A stretch of 64,000 nt of DNA from an uncultured Pseudomonadales bacterium (GCA_947489425.1 CANLDL010000005.1:1-64000), one strand, 5' to 3'. Shown: positions 26,850 to 36,594, numbered from the stretch's first letter. Numbers and translations are program-made. The notes: a model not told the origin generated them from the letters alone.

Positions 26850-26867
26850 GTTATGTTATGTAACATA
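26850..26867. promoter_or_regulatory. Dyad TTATGTT-ATGT-AACATAA
   Basis: Perfect 7-bp arms around four bases, directly abutting the larger palindrome at 26867. Together they look like a double operator upstream of the ssp operon. Confidence 0.5.
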
Positions 26868-26904
26868 AATATTGTGCCATATGTATATACATATGGCACA
26901 ATAT
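26867..26904. promoter_or_regulatory. Perfect 38-bp palindrome, probable operator of the ssp operon
   Basis: The sequence reads the same on both strands for 38 bases with no mismatch; each half is ATATTGTGCCATATGTAT with one more A at its outer end. It lies 33 bases before the ATG of the ribbon-helix-helix-like gene that heads the operon. A small regulator binding its own promoter palindrome is the obvious model. That it is an operator is inferred. Confidence 0.65.
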
Positions 26905-26937
26905 TACGTCATGTGTGGAAATACAGGTTTTAAGTAA

Positions 26938-27135
26938 ATGAGTATCGGAAATAGCGGGCGAATTGTCATTGAAATTGAGCCAGAGTTAAAGAAGCAACTT
27001 CATACTACTCTCAGACTTGAAGGCAAAAACCTTAAATCATGGTTTCTTGAGAATGTAGAGGAATTGCTAGAGCTTCAGGCTCAACAGCAAACACTTCCTT
27101 TTGAAAATGATAAAAAGACTTCAGGAGCAAAATGA
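26938..27135 (+). CDS. Small ribbon-helix-helix-like regulator heading the ssp operon
   Basis: A 65-residue protein. IVIEIEPELKKQLHTTLRLEGKNLKSWFLENVEEL fits the strand-helix-helix pattern of Arc/MetJ/CopG-type DNA-binding proteins, with an alternating N-terminal strand (GRIVIEIE) and two helices. Its stop overlaps the sspB start (ATGA). Placement after a 38-bp perfect palindrome suggests autoregulation of the operon. It could instead be an antitoxin-like partner, but no cognate toxin is adjacent. The fold is inferred from the pattern only. Confidence 0.65.
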   Translation: MSIGNSGRIVIEIEPELKKQLHTTLRLEGKNLKSWFLENVEELLELQAQQQTLPFENDKKTSGAK

Positions 27136-28052
27136 TGATATTCAATCCAGATAAAATGGCGTTTGGTCGTCATGAGACCTTTGCATTGCGTTATGGCTGG
27201 TTGTCTAAAGGCTTCCAAGCAATGGTTGAAAAGAAAGGTATTTTCGAGTCAGACGATGCGACAGTCCGCTTAGGTGTGGGGAAAAATATGGTTGCAGCTA
27301 TAAAATACTGGCTGCGCGCCTGTCGAATGATAGACCCTGTTGAGAATATCCCTACCGATTTAGGGAATGAACTGCTATCTGTTGATGGATTTGACCCTTA
27401 TCTTGAGGACGAGGCGACCATTTGGTTGTTGCACTGGTTGTTAGCTACTAACGCAGAATTAGCAACATCGTGGTATTGGTTTTTTAACCGATTCCATAAA
27501 CCAGAATTTGCAGGGCAAGAATTAGCCACTGCGCTTACAGACTTTGTAAATGATCAAATTATTAATAAGAAAAAGCCATCTTCTGGCACACTAAAAAACG
27601 ATGCGTTACTTATTCCTCGTATGTACACACAATCGAAAGGGAACACTCGCACACCCATTGAAGAGGTACTTGATTCACCTTTTGCTCTCCTAAAGCTCAT
27701 TACGCAGAATTCAGGGGGTAGAAGTTATCAATCACGACCAAGCTCAAGGCTAGACTTGCCACTTGGCGTGTTAGGTTTTGCTGTCCGCGAAATGTTTGAA
27801 ATGAAAAACACCAGCGCTATTCCTATAGAAGACTTTATGTATAGCAAAGACAATTACCCTGCAATTGGTTCGGTTTTTCGGTTAACGGAAAGCGATTTAA
27901 TCTCTAAGCTGGAGAGATTAGTTGAATATATTCCAGGAATTTTTGATATTCGGGATACTGCTGGACAACATCAACTTTATCTATCGGATAATATTGATGC
28001 AATTGAGTTCATCATAGAGCACTATAGATTTAGAGGGGGTATTGCTGCATGA
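27132..28052 (+). CDS. sspB: DUF4007 protein, SspB-like phosphorothioation component
   Basis: A 306-residue DUF4007 protein: FGRHETFALRYGWLSKGFQA and VRLGVGKNMVAAIKYWLRAC near the N-terminus are the family hallmarks. In Ssp systems the DUF4007 protein SspB works with SspC and SspD to replace a non-bridging phosphate oxygen by sulfur on one strand of a short motif; nicking activity has been reported for SspB. It has no signal or membrane segment. The start overlaps the previous gene and the stop overlaps sspC, both by ATGA, which shows translational coupling. The gene name rests on the family plus the neighbours. Confidence 0.85.
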   Translation: MMIFNPDKMAFGRHETFALRYGWLSKGFQAMVEKKGIFESDDATVRLGVGKNMVAAIKYWLRACRMIDPVENIPTDLGNELLSVDGFDPYLEDEATIWLLHWLLATNAELATSWYWFFNRFHKPEFAGQELATALTDFVNDQIINKKKPSSGTLKNDALLIPRMYTQSKGNTRTPIEEVLDSPFALLKLITQNSGGRSYQSRPSSRLDLPLGVLGFAVREMFEMKNTSAIPIEDFMYSKDNYPAIGSVFRLTESDLISKLERLVEYIPGIFDIRDTAGQHQLYLSDNIDAIEFIIEHYRFRGGIAA

Positions 28053-31000
28053 GTATGAAAAATAAAGTTCAAATCAATACTCATTACACTCGATCTATTA
28101 ATTTAGAGCGTGATGCAGATTCTTTAGAGGTAGTGAAGGCATATATACCCACTTCCCGAGCACTTAAATTGTTTAGTCGCTTCTCCGAGGGGTTTAATGA
28201 AAAACAAGCTCCGCGAGCTTGGTCATTAATTGGCCCCTATGGTTCAGGTAAGTCTTCAGCATCAGTATTTTTATCACAACTGGTATCTTCACCTAACCTA
28301 ACCACGACAAATACTGCTATAAAGAATTTGAAGGGCTCGTCACCGGAGCTTGCTGAGTCTTTTCGAAAAGAAATATCTGAGAATAACGGATATCTCAAAA
28401 TTTTGATCACTGGTTCACCAGAGCCGATGGGGAGAAAAATTGTAAAAGGTATGTACGAAGCAGTCTTACATTTTTTCGCGTTATTTAATGGTCGAAAGCC
28501 TAATATTTTGACTGCGTTGGAAGAGTTATCACAAGCTGACACCGTTACTACCTCTGAAATTATTGAACATATAATAGAGCTGCAAAAGGTACTAATAAGT
28601 AAAGATTGCAAAGGAATCTATCTTGTCATAGACGAGCTAGGAAAGTTTTTAGAATTTGAAGCACGGCACTATGGGGCAAATGATATTTATACGTTGCAGG
28701 CACTCGCAGAGCATGCCTGTAAAGGCGATGAGTGTAATTTATTCTTATTCGTTTTACTCCACCAATCCTTTGAGCAGTATGCCAAAGGTTTAGGAGAAAG
28801 CCTAAAAAATGAGTGGTCGAAAGTCCAAGGACGTTTTGAAGAAGTTCCTTTTATCGAATCAGCTGAGCAAATTCTGAGGGTTGTAAGTGCTGCGTTCGGT
28901 TACTCCATGACTCAAAAAGAATTGCAGTCCATTAAGTCAACAACAAAAAATGTTGTGGATATCTTACAAGAGAATGACGCTCTTTCAAATGTAATGGATA
29001 AAAAGTCCATCATAGACTTAATGAGCCATTGTTATCCTTTACACCCAGTGAGTGCAATTCTTCTGCCTGTTCTTTGTCAAAAGGTCGCGCAGAATGAAAG
29101 GACTCTCTTCAGTTATCTTGGAAGCCACGAAGAGTTTGGCTTACAGGATATGATTGAGCGTTTTGAATCTGTTGATGACCTAATTCTCCCTCATCATGTA
29201 TATGATTATTTTATTACTAACCAGCCAGCGGCTTTAGGTGACTATCGCACTCACAGAAGATGGGCGGAAGTAGTTACATCAATAGAGCGTCTAGGTGATG
29301 CACCAGAAGATCAATTAAATTTTTTGAAAACTATTGGGCTGCTAAACATCATTGGCATCAAAGGTGGATTCAAACCATCTAAAGCCATCCTTGAAACCTG
29401 CGGGAGAAATAAGTCTGCTGTTAATAAGGCTCTTAAAGCGCTATCTGATAAGTCGATCATTACCTACCGAAAATTCAGTGGTGAATATCGCGTTTGGCAA
29501 GGTAGTGATTTCGACCTTGAAAGTGCGGTTGAAGATGAGATTAGCAATATTGGAGAGTTTTCACTTGCCAATGAACTGAACAAAGCAAATGCGCTGATGC
29601 CCATAGTAGCGAGAAGGCATACGATCAAAAGCGGCGCATTGCGCTATTTCACGCCTGAATTTGTAGATGCGCAAACATACAAGTCTTCATCGTTTCAAGC
29701 CAACATCCCTAGAATTATTTTCTTTCTAGCATCTGCGAAAGACGACGAAAAGATATTTCACGACTCTGTAGTGAATCACTACTCATCGTTAGATATTGTT
29801 GCGCTTTGCTTAAATGGTTCTCAATTAAGAGAGGCAACCGCAGAGGTAATCGCGTTAAGAGAAATAGAAAGAACACGACAAGAGCTTAATAGTGATCCTG
29901 TAGCAAAGCGAGAATTCGGTGACAGGCTTACAGCTGCTGAAAATTCGGAGCATATGCTATTACAGCGATTGCAGGAGCAGCCGCAAGAGTGCATTTGGTT
30001 TCATGATGCGGAGACATTATCAGTATCAAGTAAGCGTCAATTTCAAGAACAGCTATCAGCGGTGCTCGAAAAGGTATACTGCAAATCACCCGCCTTACAC
30101 AACGAACTGATAAACAGAGATCGCCCTTCGGCTCAGGCTAATGCAGCTCGCAATAAATTGCTTGAAGCTATGATGGACAATCCAAAGGATTTAGACGATC
30201 TCGGCATTGAAAAATTCCCACCAGAAAAAGCCATTTATCGTTCCATTTTGCGGGAAACGGGCCTGCATAATAAAGAAACCAAAGAGTTTAAAGAGCCACA
30301 TAGAAAGTCGGCTTTTTACCATGTGTGGAAAGAAATCAATACCTTCCTTGATGCTTCTGAAAAAGAACCACGGTCGTTTGCGGATCTCAATGAAACGCTC
30401 ATGGCACCACCTTACGGAGTAAAGGCTGGTGTTTTGCCTATTTTGTACATTACAGCATATATCGTTTATCAGCATGAGCTAGCGCTGTATGAGTCCCGCC
30501 GTTATCGGCCAATAATGACAAGTGAAATGCTTGATCGTTTTGTTAAGCGTCCAGATGAGTTCACATTTCAGCGGTTTAGAATCACAGGTTTACGCTCCTC
30601 AATTTTTAAAGAATACAGCAAGATTATTGACACTGGTTCCCAACAAACGGTTGTGCGTCTTGTAAGACCTCTAGCACAATTTATTGGAGAGCTTCCTGAA
30701 TACACTCAAAAAACTAAATCTTCTGAAATATCAGACAAAGCAAAACGTATTCGCAATGCATTTAACCTATCTAAGTCTCCAGAGCATCTAATTTTTGAAG
30801 ATATACCCAAAGCACTAGGGTACGAATTAGAGCTGGAGAAGAAAAAACCAAATTTGGAAGGTTTATCCCAGACATTACAGGGATGCTTAAAGGAACTAAA
30901 AGATGCTTATCCGAACATGGTTAAGCAGCAGATAAAAATGTTGCTTGAAGCGTTTCATATGAGTCCAGATTCAGATTTGACTGACCTACGACGGAAAGCC

Positions 31001-31531
31001 ATTGGTAGATATGAAGGGCTTGACCAACATACTGTTGATGTAGATGGATTAAGAGCTTTCATAAAACGCATAACTAAACGCCAAGGAGATGATGAGAGTT
31101 GGCTAGAGAATGTCTTGATGTTTCTAGGTCAGAAACCTACGAAGAAATGGACAGATACTGATAGAGCTGAAGCAGATGTAAAGCTTAGCGACTTTGCTAA
31201 ACGCATATTAGATTTGGAAGCCCTTCGTGTTCACTATGACAGATCCAAGAAAAATATGGATGGGGAATTTGACGTTATTCTTCTTAAATCCCTAAAAAAA
31301 GGTAGTGAGCCGATTGACGAAGTTGTAGCAATAGATCGAAAAAGAAAAGATGCCATTCAAGGCTGCAAGGCAGAGTTATTGAATGCACTGTATGAGCACT
31401 CAGATCGAGAGCTACAGCTAGCTGCTCTAGCCGAGGTCGTTGATGAGTTTCTCACCGAGCGTAACAGTTCTAATAGCAAGGCAAATGAAAAACAAGAACA
31501 ACTAAAATTAAGAGGGGTAAAAAATGGCTGA
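28049..31531 (+). CDS. sspC: Large P-loop ATPase, SspC-like phosphorothioation component
   Basis: An 1160-residue ATPase. Walker A is GPYGSGKSS at residues 62-70 and Walker B IYLVIDELGKF at 190-200. The remainder is a long helical region (about residues 500-1160) rich in charged residues, without an enzymatic motif I can name. The size and position between a DUF4007 gene and a PAPS-reductase-like gene match SspC, whose ATPase activity is needed for DNA phosphorothioation; related ATPases occur in BREX (BrxC/PglY). No PglZ or BrxL is present, which argues against BREX. The start overlaps sspB by four bases, and the end overlaps sspD by eight. Confidence 0.85.
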   Translation: MSMKNKVQINTHYTRSINLERDADSLEVVKAYIPTSRALKLFSRFSEGFNEKQAPRAWSLIGPYGSGKSSASVFLSQLVSSPNLTTTNTAIKNLKGSSPELAESFRKEISENNGYLKILITGSPEPMGRKIVKGMYEAVLHFFALFNGRKPNILTALEELSQADTVTTSEIIEHIIELQKVLISKDCKGIYLVIDELGKFLEFEARHYGANDIYTLQALAEHACKGDECNLFLFVLLHQSFEQYAKGLGESLKNEWSKVQGRFEEVPFIESAEQILRVVSAAFGYSMTQKELQSIKSTTKNVVDILQENDALSNVMDKKSIIDLMSHCYPLHPVSAILLPVLCQKVAQNERTLFSYLGSHEEFGLQDMIERFESVDDLILPHHVYDYFITNQPAALGDYRTHRRWAEVVTSIERLGDAPEDQLNFLKTIGLLNIIGIKGGFKPSKAILETCGRNKSAVNKALKALSDKSIITYRKFSGEYRVWQGSDFDLESAVEDEISNIGEFSLANELNKANALMPIVARRHTIKSGALRYFTPEFVDAQTYKSSSFQANIPRIIFFLASAKDDEKIFHDSVVNHYSSLDIVALCLNGSQLREATAEVIALREIERTRQELNSDPVAKREFGDRLTAAENSEHMLLQRLQEQPQECIWFHDAETLSVSSKRQFQEQLSAVLEKVYCKSPALHNELINRDRPSAQANAARNKLLEAMMDNPKDLDDLGIEKFPPEKAIYRSILRETGLHNKETKEFKEPHRKSAFYHVWKEINTFLDASEKEPRSFADLNETLMAPPYGVKAGVLPILYITAYIVYQHELALYESRRYRPIMTSEMLDRFVKRPDEFTFQRFRITGLRSSIFKEYSKIIDTGSQQTVVRLVRPLAQFIGELPEYTQKTKSSEISDKAKRIRNAFNLSKSPEHLIFEDIPKALGYELELEKKKPNLEGLSQTLQGCLKELKDAYPNMVKQQIKMLLEAFHMSPDSDLTDLRRKAIGRYEGLDQHTVDVDGLRAFIKRITKRQGDDESWLENVLMFLGQKPTKKWTDTDRAEADVKLSDFAKRILDLEALRVHYDRSKKNMDGEFDVILLKSLKKGSEPIDEVVAIDRKRKDAIQGCKAELLNALYEHSDRELQLAALAEVVDEFLTERNSSNSKANEKQEQLKLRGVKNG

Positions 31532-32393
31532 TAACAAAATGTCGATGAGTTCCTTGTCGGACTTAAAAGATGCCCGTCATGTTCTCGGTATTTCAGGCGG
31601 AAAAGATAGTGCAGCTCTAGCTATTTATATCAAAGACCAATACCCCGATATTCATAAAAAAGTTGAATATTTTTTCACAGATACAGGAGCAGAGCTTAAA
31701 GAAATCTATGACTTTTTAGATAAGCTAGAGGCACACCTTGGTAAAGAAATTATTCGGCTTAGTAGCGGAAAAGATTTTGATTATTGGCTAACAATGCACA
31801 ATGAGTATTTGCCCTCTGCGCAACAGCGCTGGTGTACTCGTATGATGAAGATTAAGCCGTTTGAAGAGTTCGTTGGCGATGATCTCGTTGTTAGTTACAT
31901 TGGTATCCGAGCTGATGAAAATCGTGAAGGTTATATAAGTAAAAAAGATACGATAAAAGCAGTCTTTCCTTTCATAGAGGATGGGTTGGTTCGCGACGAT
32001 ATATTTCAGATCCTAGAGGACTCCGTTGGTATCCCCGAATACTATAAGTGGCGGTCACGCTCTGGCTGCTACTTTTGTTTCTTTCAGCGTCAAGATGAAT
32101 GGCTTGGATTAAAGAGAAATCACCCAGAGCTTTTTGAAAAAGCACGTCAGTTCGAGCGTCGAGTCCGTACGAAATATGACTGGAAAGATGGAGAAATTCC
32201 GATAAATGGTCATGGTTATACATGGTCTTCACAAGGTTCGATAGATGAATTAGTAGCTAAGGCTGAAAAACGTGAAAAGGAATTGGGGATTATCGCCACT
32301 AATAAAAAATCGTCAGAAAAATGGCAAGAAACACTAAAAACAATGATGGACGATGATCCAGAGGATCAAGCGTGTTTAGTATGTAGCCTTTAG
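31524..32393 (+). CDS. sspD: PAPS-reductase-like protein, SspD-like (DndC family)
   Basis: A 289-residue ATP pyrophosphatase of the PAPS reductase/DndC family. The PP-loop is ISGGKDSAALA (SGGKDS at residues 24-29). Cysteines C104 (RWCTRMMKI), C182 and C185 (RSGCYFCFFQRQDEW), plus C284 and C287 at the tail, are suited to iron-sulfur or sulfur relay. In phosphorothioation systems this enzyme activates the DNA backbone with ATP and passes sulfur from a cysteine desulfurase. It overlaps sspC by eight bases. No SspA/DndA desulfurase is next to it, so a housekeeping IscS is the likely donor. Confidence 0.88.
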   Translation: MADNKMSMSSLSDLKDARHVLGISGGKDSAALAIYIKDQYPDIHKKVEYFFTDTGAELKEIYDFLDKLEAHLGKEIIRLSSGKDFDYWLTMHNEYLPSAQQRWCTRMMKIKPFEEFVGDDLVVSYIGIRADENREGYISKKDTIKAVFPFIEDGLVRDDIFQILEDSVGIPEYYKWRSRSGCYFCFFQRQDEWLGLKRNHPELFEKARQFERRVRTKYDWKDGEIPINGHGYTWSSQGSIDELVAKAEKREKELGIIATNKKSSEKWQETLKTMMDDDPEDQACLVCSL

Positions 32394-32430
32394 ATAACCA
32401 TCGACTAAAAATTAATAAATAGGATTAGCT

Positions 32431-34728
32431 GTGATTAAAGACGTACCTGATGTTTCAAATGAGTTTACACCTCAAGCGTATACGCTTCATGATTTTTTTA
32501 CGTCAGAAGCTAGAGGCTTCTACATCCCTCTGTATCAGAGACCTTATAGTTGGAATACTGAGAACGTTGAACAGTTAATGGAGGATCTTCTAAAAGGGGT
32601 AGAGTCTACTATCACAAACAGCCAATCGGTATCTTTTCTTGGGACTGTTATTCTATGCATGGAGAAGAACAAGCAAAAGAATATCGAACCAGTGGATGTT
32701 CGTGCTTTGCCAGGAACAGTATTTAATGTTATTGATGGTCAACAAAGAATATCTACGCTAGCGCTACTCGCCACGAGATTGTATAGACAAACCTACATAT
32801 ACATTAACTCGATCAACAAGGATGAAATATATGATGAAATTGTAGACTATCTAGAAGGCCAACTTACAGATCTAGTCTATTTTTTTAGCTTAACTCTAAA
32901 AACTAAGAGTGCTGATCCGAAGCAAAAACCTTTAGTTATTCGTGGTAGCCACGATGAGTGGACTTTAAATGGGCAGGATGAAAAATATACATCAACAGTA
33001 TCTAATTATATCGCGAAATTCATAAGAAATTTAGCTGATGGCGGAATAAAAATACCAGACAGAAGAACAACGCTAGGGAAAAACCTTAAAGCAATGGATG
33101 CATACATCGATCTCGTTTTTAGTGCACATAAACAAACTGAAACGCACATATATTATCCAGACGCAAAAACAATACTTAAAGAAGTTGACCAAGAGTTACT
33201 GTGGGATTTTGATAGAGAAAAATACTACGACTTGGTAACAACGCGGGAATATTCAGATAAAGAATGCAGCAATGTTTCCAAAGCAGTGCAGCTAAGTATG
33301 CTATTTCACTATTTTTATGAGCGCGCTTGCTTATCTGTAATATATCCAAGCTCGGAAGATTGGGCTTTTGATATTTTTCAGTCTTTAAATGCAACGGGAA
33401 CGCCGCTAACTGCTATAGAGACATTTAAACCCCTAGTCGTTAATACCGTTAATCGCTATCAAGGAACTAAATATAAAGGATCAAGGTCTGAGAGCCATTT
33501 CACTTCAATTGATAAACTTTTTGAAACGAATGATACAGCTGAAAAAAAGAGCAAGCTAACCAAAGAATTCCTTAATATTTTTCGTCTAGTCTACGAAGGA
33601 AAATCACTGTCTAGCCACTTTAGTCAACAAAGGAAATGGTTGAACGAAACCTATAGCGATTTCAACAAAGATTCAGTTGGTCAAGAGGAGTTCGTTCATC
33701 GGTTATCCAATATTGCAAAATATTGGGACAACGTAAAGTGGTTTGATTCAACATCTCTTTCCTCGTTCTATGGGATATCTAGTTTGCCAGAGCAAGAGAG
33801 AAAATTATCTGTTCTTTGCGTGAGATATCTCGATGATGCTAGCCACCGAATGGCTGACACGCTTCTCAGCCGTTTTTATGCAATGGTTATTAGGCAAGGT
33901 GAGAATAGCGCTCAAGATTTTGTTGAAGTATCAAAAGCTATTGCCGCCTTTTTTACTATTTGGCGGTCAGCATTTTCAAACACTGGTCTGGATGATGTTT
34001 ATAGGAAGTTATTTGAGCAACAAAGCGACGCTACACTTCCTAATTACTCTTGGTCAACTGGCGCTCATGACCTTAGCGTAGAAGAGTTGAAAAAATACTT
34101 TTTCAACATATTGGCCGATAAAGGGATTTCTGAAAAAACAGCTTGGTTGGAAAAGGCATCAACAAACTTAAGGTATGATAACGCCAAAACAGTTTGTAAA
34201 TTCGCCCTGATAGTCAGCGCTCATGATACCATACCTGACGATACTAATATTGGATTAATGAAAGAGGGAGCTTCAGGGGTCAATGATTATATTAATATCG
34301 ACTCATGGAAATCGTCTGATTTAAAAACTGTAGAACACATAGCCCCTCAAAATAGAGACTCTGGATGGAATGAGAAAATATACACAGATCAGATCGAGCA
34401 TTCTGTCGGGAACTTAACTTTATTGCCTACCGAAATCAATAGCTCACTCAGTGATAATTCTTGGCAGATAAAGAGCCTATACTATAAGCACCTAGCCCTT
34501 AAAGACCCAGATCAAATAACTACACTAAAAGAGCAGGCAGTTCATCAAGGCATTGAACTTTCCGATGAGACTATTAACCTGCTTACTGGTGCTCGATTTG
34601 CATCGCATGTGGAGCCAATTGTTAATATGTTTGATCAAAACATCGAATGGGACGATAACTTTATCAAACATCGTGCAAGTAGAATTTGTGACATCTTGTG
34701 GGATAGAGTGATGCCTTGGTTAAAATAA
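32431..34728 (+). CDS. sspE: DUF262/DUF1524 nuclease, SspE-like restriction effector
   Basis: A 765-residue protein with GTG start. The N-terminal DUF262 domain carries YIPLYQRPYSW (residues 31-41) and the NTPase motif IDGQQRISTLALL (DGQQR at 102-106). The C-terminal DUF1524 HNH-like domain has VEHIAPQNRDSGW (His near 636) and VGNLTLLPTEIN (Asn near 661). This architecture is that of SspE, which senses phosphorothioated DNA, hydrolyses NTP and nicks phage DNA, and of GmrSD-type restriction enzymes. It follows sspD by 37 bases, so it is probably in the same operon. Its end overlaps the convergent methyltransferase gene by nine bases. Confidence 0.88.
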   Translation: MIKDVPDVSNEFTPQAYTLHDFFTSEARGFYIPLYQRPYSWNTENVEQLMEDLLKGVESTITNSQSVSFLGTVILCMEKNKQKNIEPVDVRALPGTVFNVIDGQQRISTLALLATRLYRQTYIYINSINKDEIYDEIVDYLEGQLTDLVYFFSLTLKTKSADPKQKPLVIRGSHDEWTLNGQDEKYTSTVSNYIAKFIRNLADGGIKIPDRRTTLGKNLKAMDAYIDLVFSAHKQTETHIYYPDAKTILKEVDQELLWDFDREKYYDLVTTREYSDKECSNVSKAVQLSMLFHYFYERACLSVIYPSSEDWAFDIFQSLNATGTPLTAIETFKPLVVNTVNRYQGTKYKGSRSESHFTSIDKLFETNDTAEKKSKLTKEFLNIFRLVYEGKSLSSHFSQQRKWLNETYSDFNKDSVGQEEFVHRLSNIAKYWDNVKWFDSTSLSSFYGISSLPEQERKLSVLCVRYLDDASHRMADTLLSRFYAMVIRQGENSAQDFVEVSKAIAAFFTIWRSAFSNTGLDDVYRKLFEQQSDATLPNYSWSTGAHDLSVEELKKYFFNILADKGISEKTAWLEKASTNLRYDNAKTVCKFALIVSAHDTIPDDTNIGLMKEGASGVNDYINIDSWKSSDLKTVEHIAPQNRDSGWNEKIYTDQIEHSVGNLTLLPTEINSSLSDNSWQIKSLYYKHLALKDPDQITTLKEQAVHQGIELSDETINLLTGARFASHVEPIVNMFDQNIEWDDNFIKHRASRICDILWDRVMPWLK

Positions 34729-36594
34729 GATCTTGTTTAACAATGGCGGTGGTTCAAACCTACCACCATAGTCAAAAAAGTCCACATCTTGATCTCGCAT
34801 TTTTATTTTGATGCGCTCCACTAACAGGGGCGTGTCTTTTTCCCAGTCGTCGTAACGCATGAGGCTAACCTTGCCTGATGTTATGTGTGCTTTAATCAAG
34901 TGAATATTATCGAGATCCCCATAAAGCTGAGAGGCACAGCCAATATATATTCTAAGCTCTGGTGGCAAGTCGCCTAGATAGTGTTTGTGAAAGGTGAAGC
35001 TGTGTCCTTCTTCTAAACTTCCGCTCTCAAGCTGCTTGTGTGCTTTTATACATGATTCTTCAATGAGTTCTGGACTACCCATAGAAAATAGAACATTAGT
35101 GGCTCGTTCGATAGAGTCACTGTAGCTGCTATAAAAATATTTTATATCTCGTTTCAGTCCATCTGGCATTTTTGTTTGCGGCTTTCTTTTTCCAAATAGT
35201 CCTAGAGCAAAATATACCAATAAATCGTCTTTTCTTTTTTCTTGAGCCTCGATAAATAACTCGTTCCCAAAATGCTCAATTAGCGCGTTGTGCGCCTTAT
35301 TGTGGGAACCCGCGATACGTCGTATTTGGTCTGAAAATTCAAATTCGTTGTTTGCGGGGATGCGCCCTAATTCGAGAGAGGTTTCCCAGAAATCTGTGAA
35401 TAACTCAAGGTGCTTGTCTATGATGTCTTTCTTAATAGAAGGTTGACGAATTTTAATTTGTCGCTGCGTTTTCTGTTGCCAATCCCGCTTTACATGCTGT
35501 CTTTCAAGTAAGAAGTTTTGTTCTTCTATCTTATCTTTAAAGACAATAAATATGCCTTGACCAACGGCGATGGTTGACTCGTCTAAAGAAGATTCTACGT
35601 AGGAACGAAATTCTGATTGTGTGTAATAGCGTTGAAATGTATTTCTACTGGTAATGACACCATCTTTGTATGGTGTAAATTGTCGAATGACGCTTTCGCC
35701 TGCGATCATGACCGAGACAATAAGGAGTTTGTCTGCATAGCCCCATGCTCGTTTTAACGTTTCTTGTCGTTCTTCTCGATCTTCAATAACGTTTAAAACG
35801 AAGCCTAAATTTACTATATCTGTATTTAGTATATCTCCGTCAGGAAGATGCACTGGGTCCCAGCCAGATATATCGATACCGTGAGCTTCAAGCTCACGCA
35901 TATCATCGCCTTTTCCGCAGCCGTAATCCAAAACGGAATAGTCGCCATTAAAATAATTATGGCGAGCTAAAATTTGCATCGGTTGCGACAACTGGTTTCG
36001 ATCTATAGCGGTTCTATGTCTTTCTACTTCAACTTCTTGCGAAATAGGAACGACGTTATCTTCTATATCTCGACTTGCTTTTGGCTGAAGCCGTCCTGCT
36101 GCATCTAGAAAGTACCCTTTATTGGAAATTAGGCGCTCCCAATTTTTCTTAAAACCAATCGACCTTGGGTTTTCATATAGATCGATCTTTTCACCCTCAG
36201 CCGTTATTTCTTCAAATAAGGGGCGCAGATCATAATCAGTTTTAACAAAGGTTTCTTTTCGATGGAGTATGGGGGGATTATCAGATTTTTCATAAGATGA
36301 CTTTCTGACAGAGAGCTTTGCTAAATCAACCGTGAAGCTATGCTGTAAAGGCGGATAGCCATAACGGTTAAATTCAGGGTAGTTCAAGAATGCTACTTTA
36401 AAATCACGCTTGTATAGCTTTAGTATATTCCATTCAGAGGAAGCAATTTCCAGAGCAGTTGCTATTTTCTCTAGAGTGTTTGCTAGCTCATCTGGAATAT
36501 CAGATAAAGCGCTATTGTGGACATAAATTGAATCAGGAAGTTGCTTTCCTGTTTTAATTTTACTGATGAATAGCTTGTAACTTTCAAAGTCCAA
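34720..36594 (-). CDS. DNA phosphorothioation-associated putative methyltransferase
   Basis: A 624-residue protein with an N-terminal region of about 190 residues, then a Rossmann methyltransferase core: VLDYGCGKGDDMRELEAHGI (residues 221-240) with a following acidic WDP. Sequence and length fit the dnd-related putative methyltransferase family (TIGR04096), which accompanies phosphorothioation gene clusters; its substrate is not established to my knowledge. The tail holds a separate helical domain. It converges on sspE with a nine-base overlap. Whether it modifies DNA, RNA or a small molecule is unknown. Confidence 0.82.
   Translation of the reverse strand: MDFESYKLFISKIKTGKQLPDSIYVHNSALSDIPDELANTLEKIATALEIASSEWNILKLYKRDFKVAFLNYPEFNRYGYPPLQHSFTVDLAKLSVRKSSYEKSDNPPILHRKETFVKTDYDLRPLFEEITAEGEKIDLYENPRSIGFKKNWERLISNKGYFLDAAGRLQPKASRDIEDNVVPISQEVEVERHRTAIDRNQLSQPMQILARHNYFNGDYSVLDYGCGKGDDMRELEAHGIDISGWDPVHLPDGDILNTDIVNLGFVLNVIEDREERQETLKRAWGYADKLLIVSVMIAGESVIRQFTPYKDGVITSRNTFQRYYTQSEFRSYVESSLDESTIAVGQGIFIVFKDKIEEQNFLLERQHVKRDWQQKTQRQIKIRQPSIKKDIIDKHLELFTDFWETSLELGRIPANNEFEFSDQIRRIAGSHNKAHNALIEHFGNELFIEAQEKRKDDLLVYFALGLFGKRKPQTKMPDGLKRDIKYFYSSYSDSIERATNVLFSMGSPELIEESCIKAHKQLESGSLEEGHSFTFHKHYLGDLPPELRIYIGCASQLYGDLDNIHLIKAHITSGKVSLMRYDDWEKDTPLLVERIKIKMRDQDVDFFDYGGRFEPPPLLNKILF

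Noticed and set aside
27132..34728. BREX type 4-like system (PAPS reductase plus large ATPase)
   Set aside because: No PglZ or BrxL gene is present, while DUF4007 and DUF262/DUF1524 genes are. The Ssp assignment fits every gene better.
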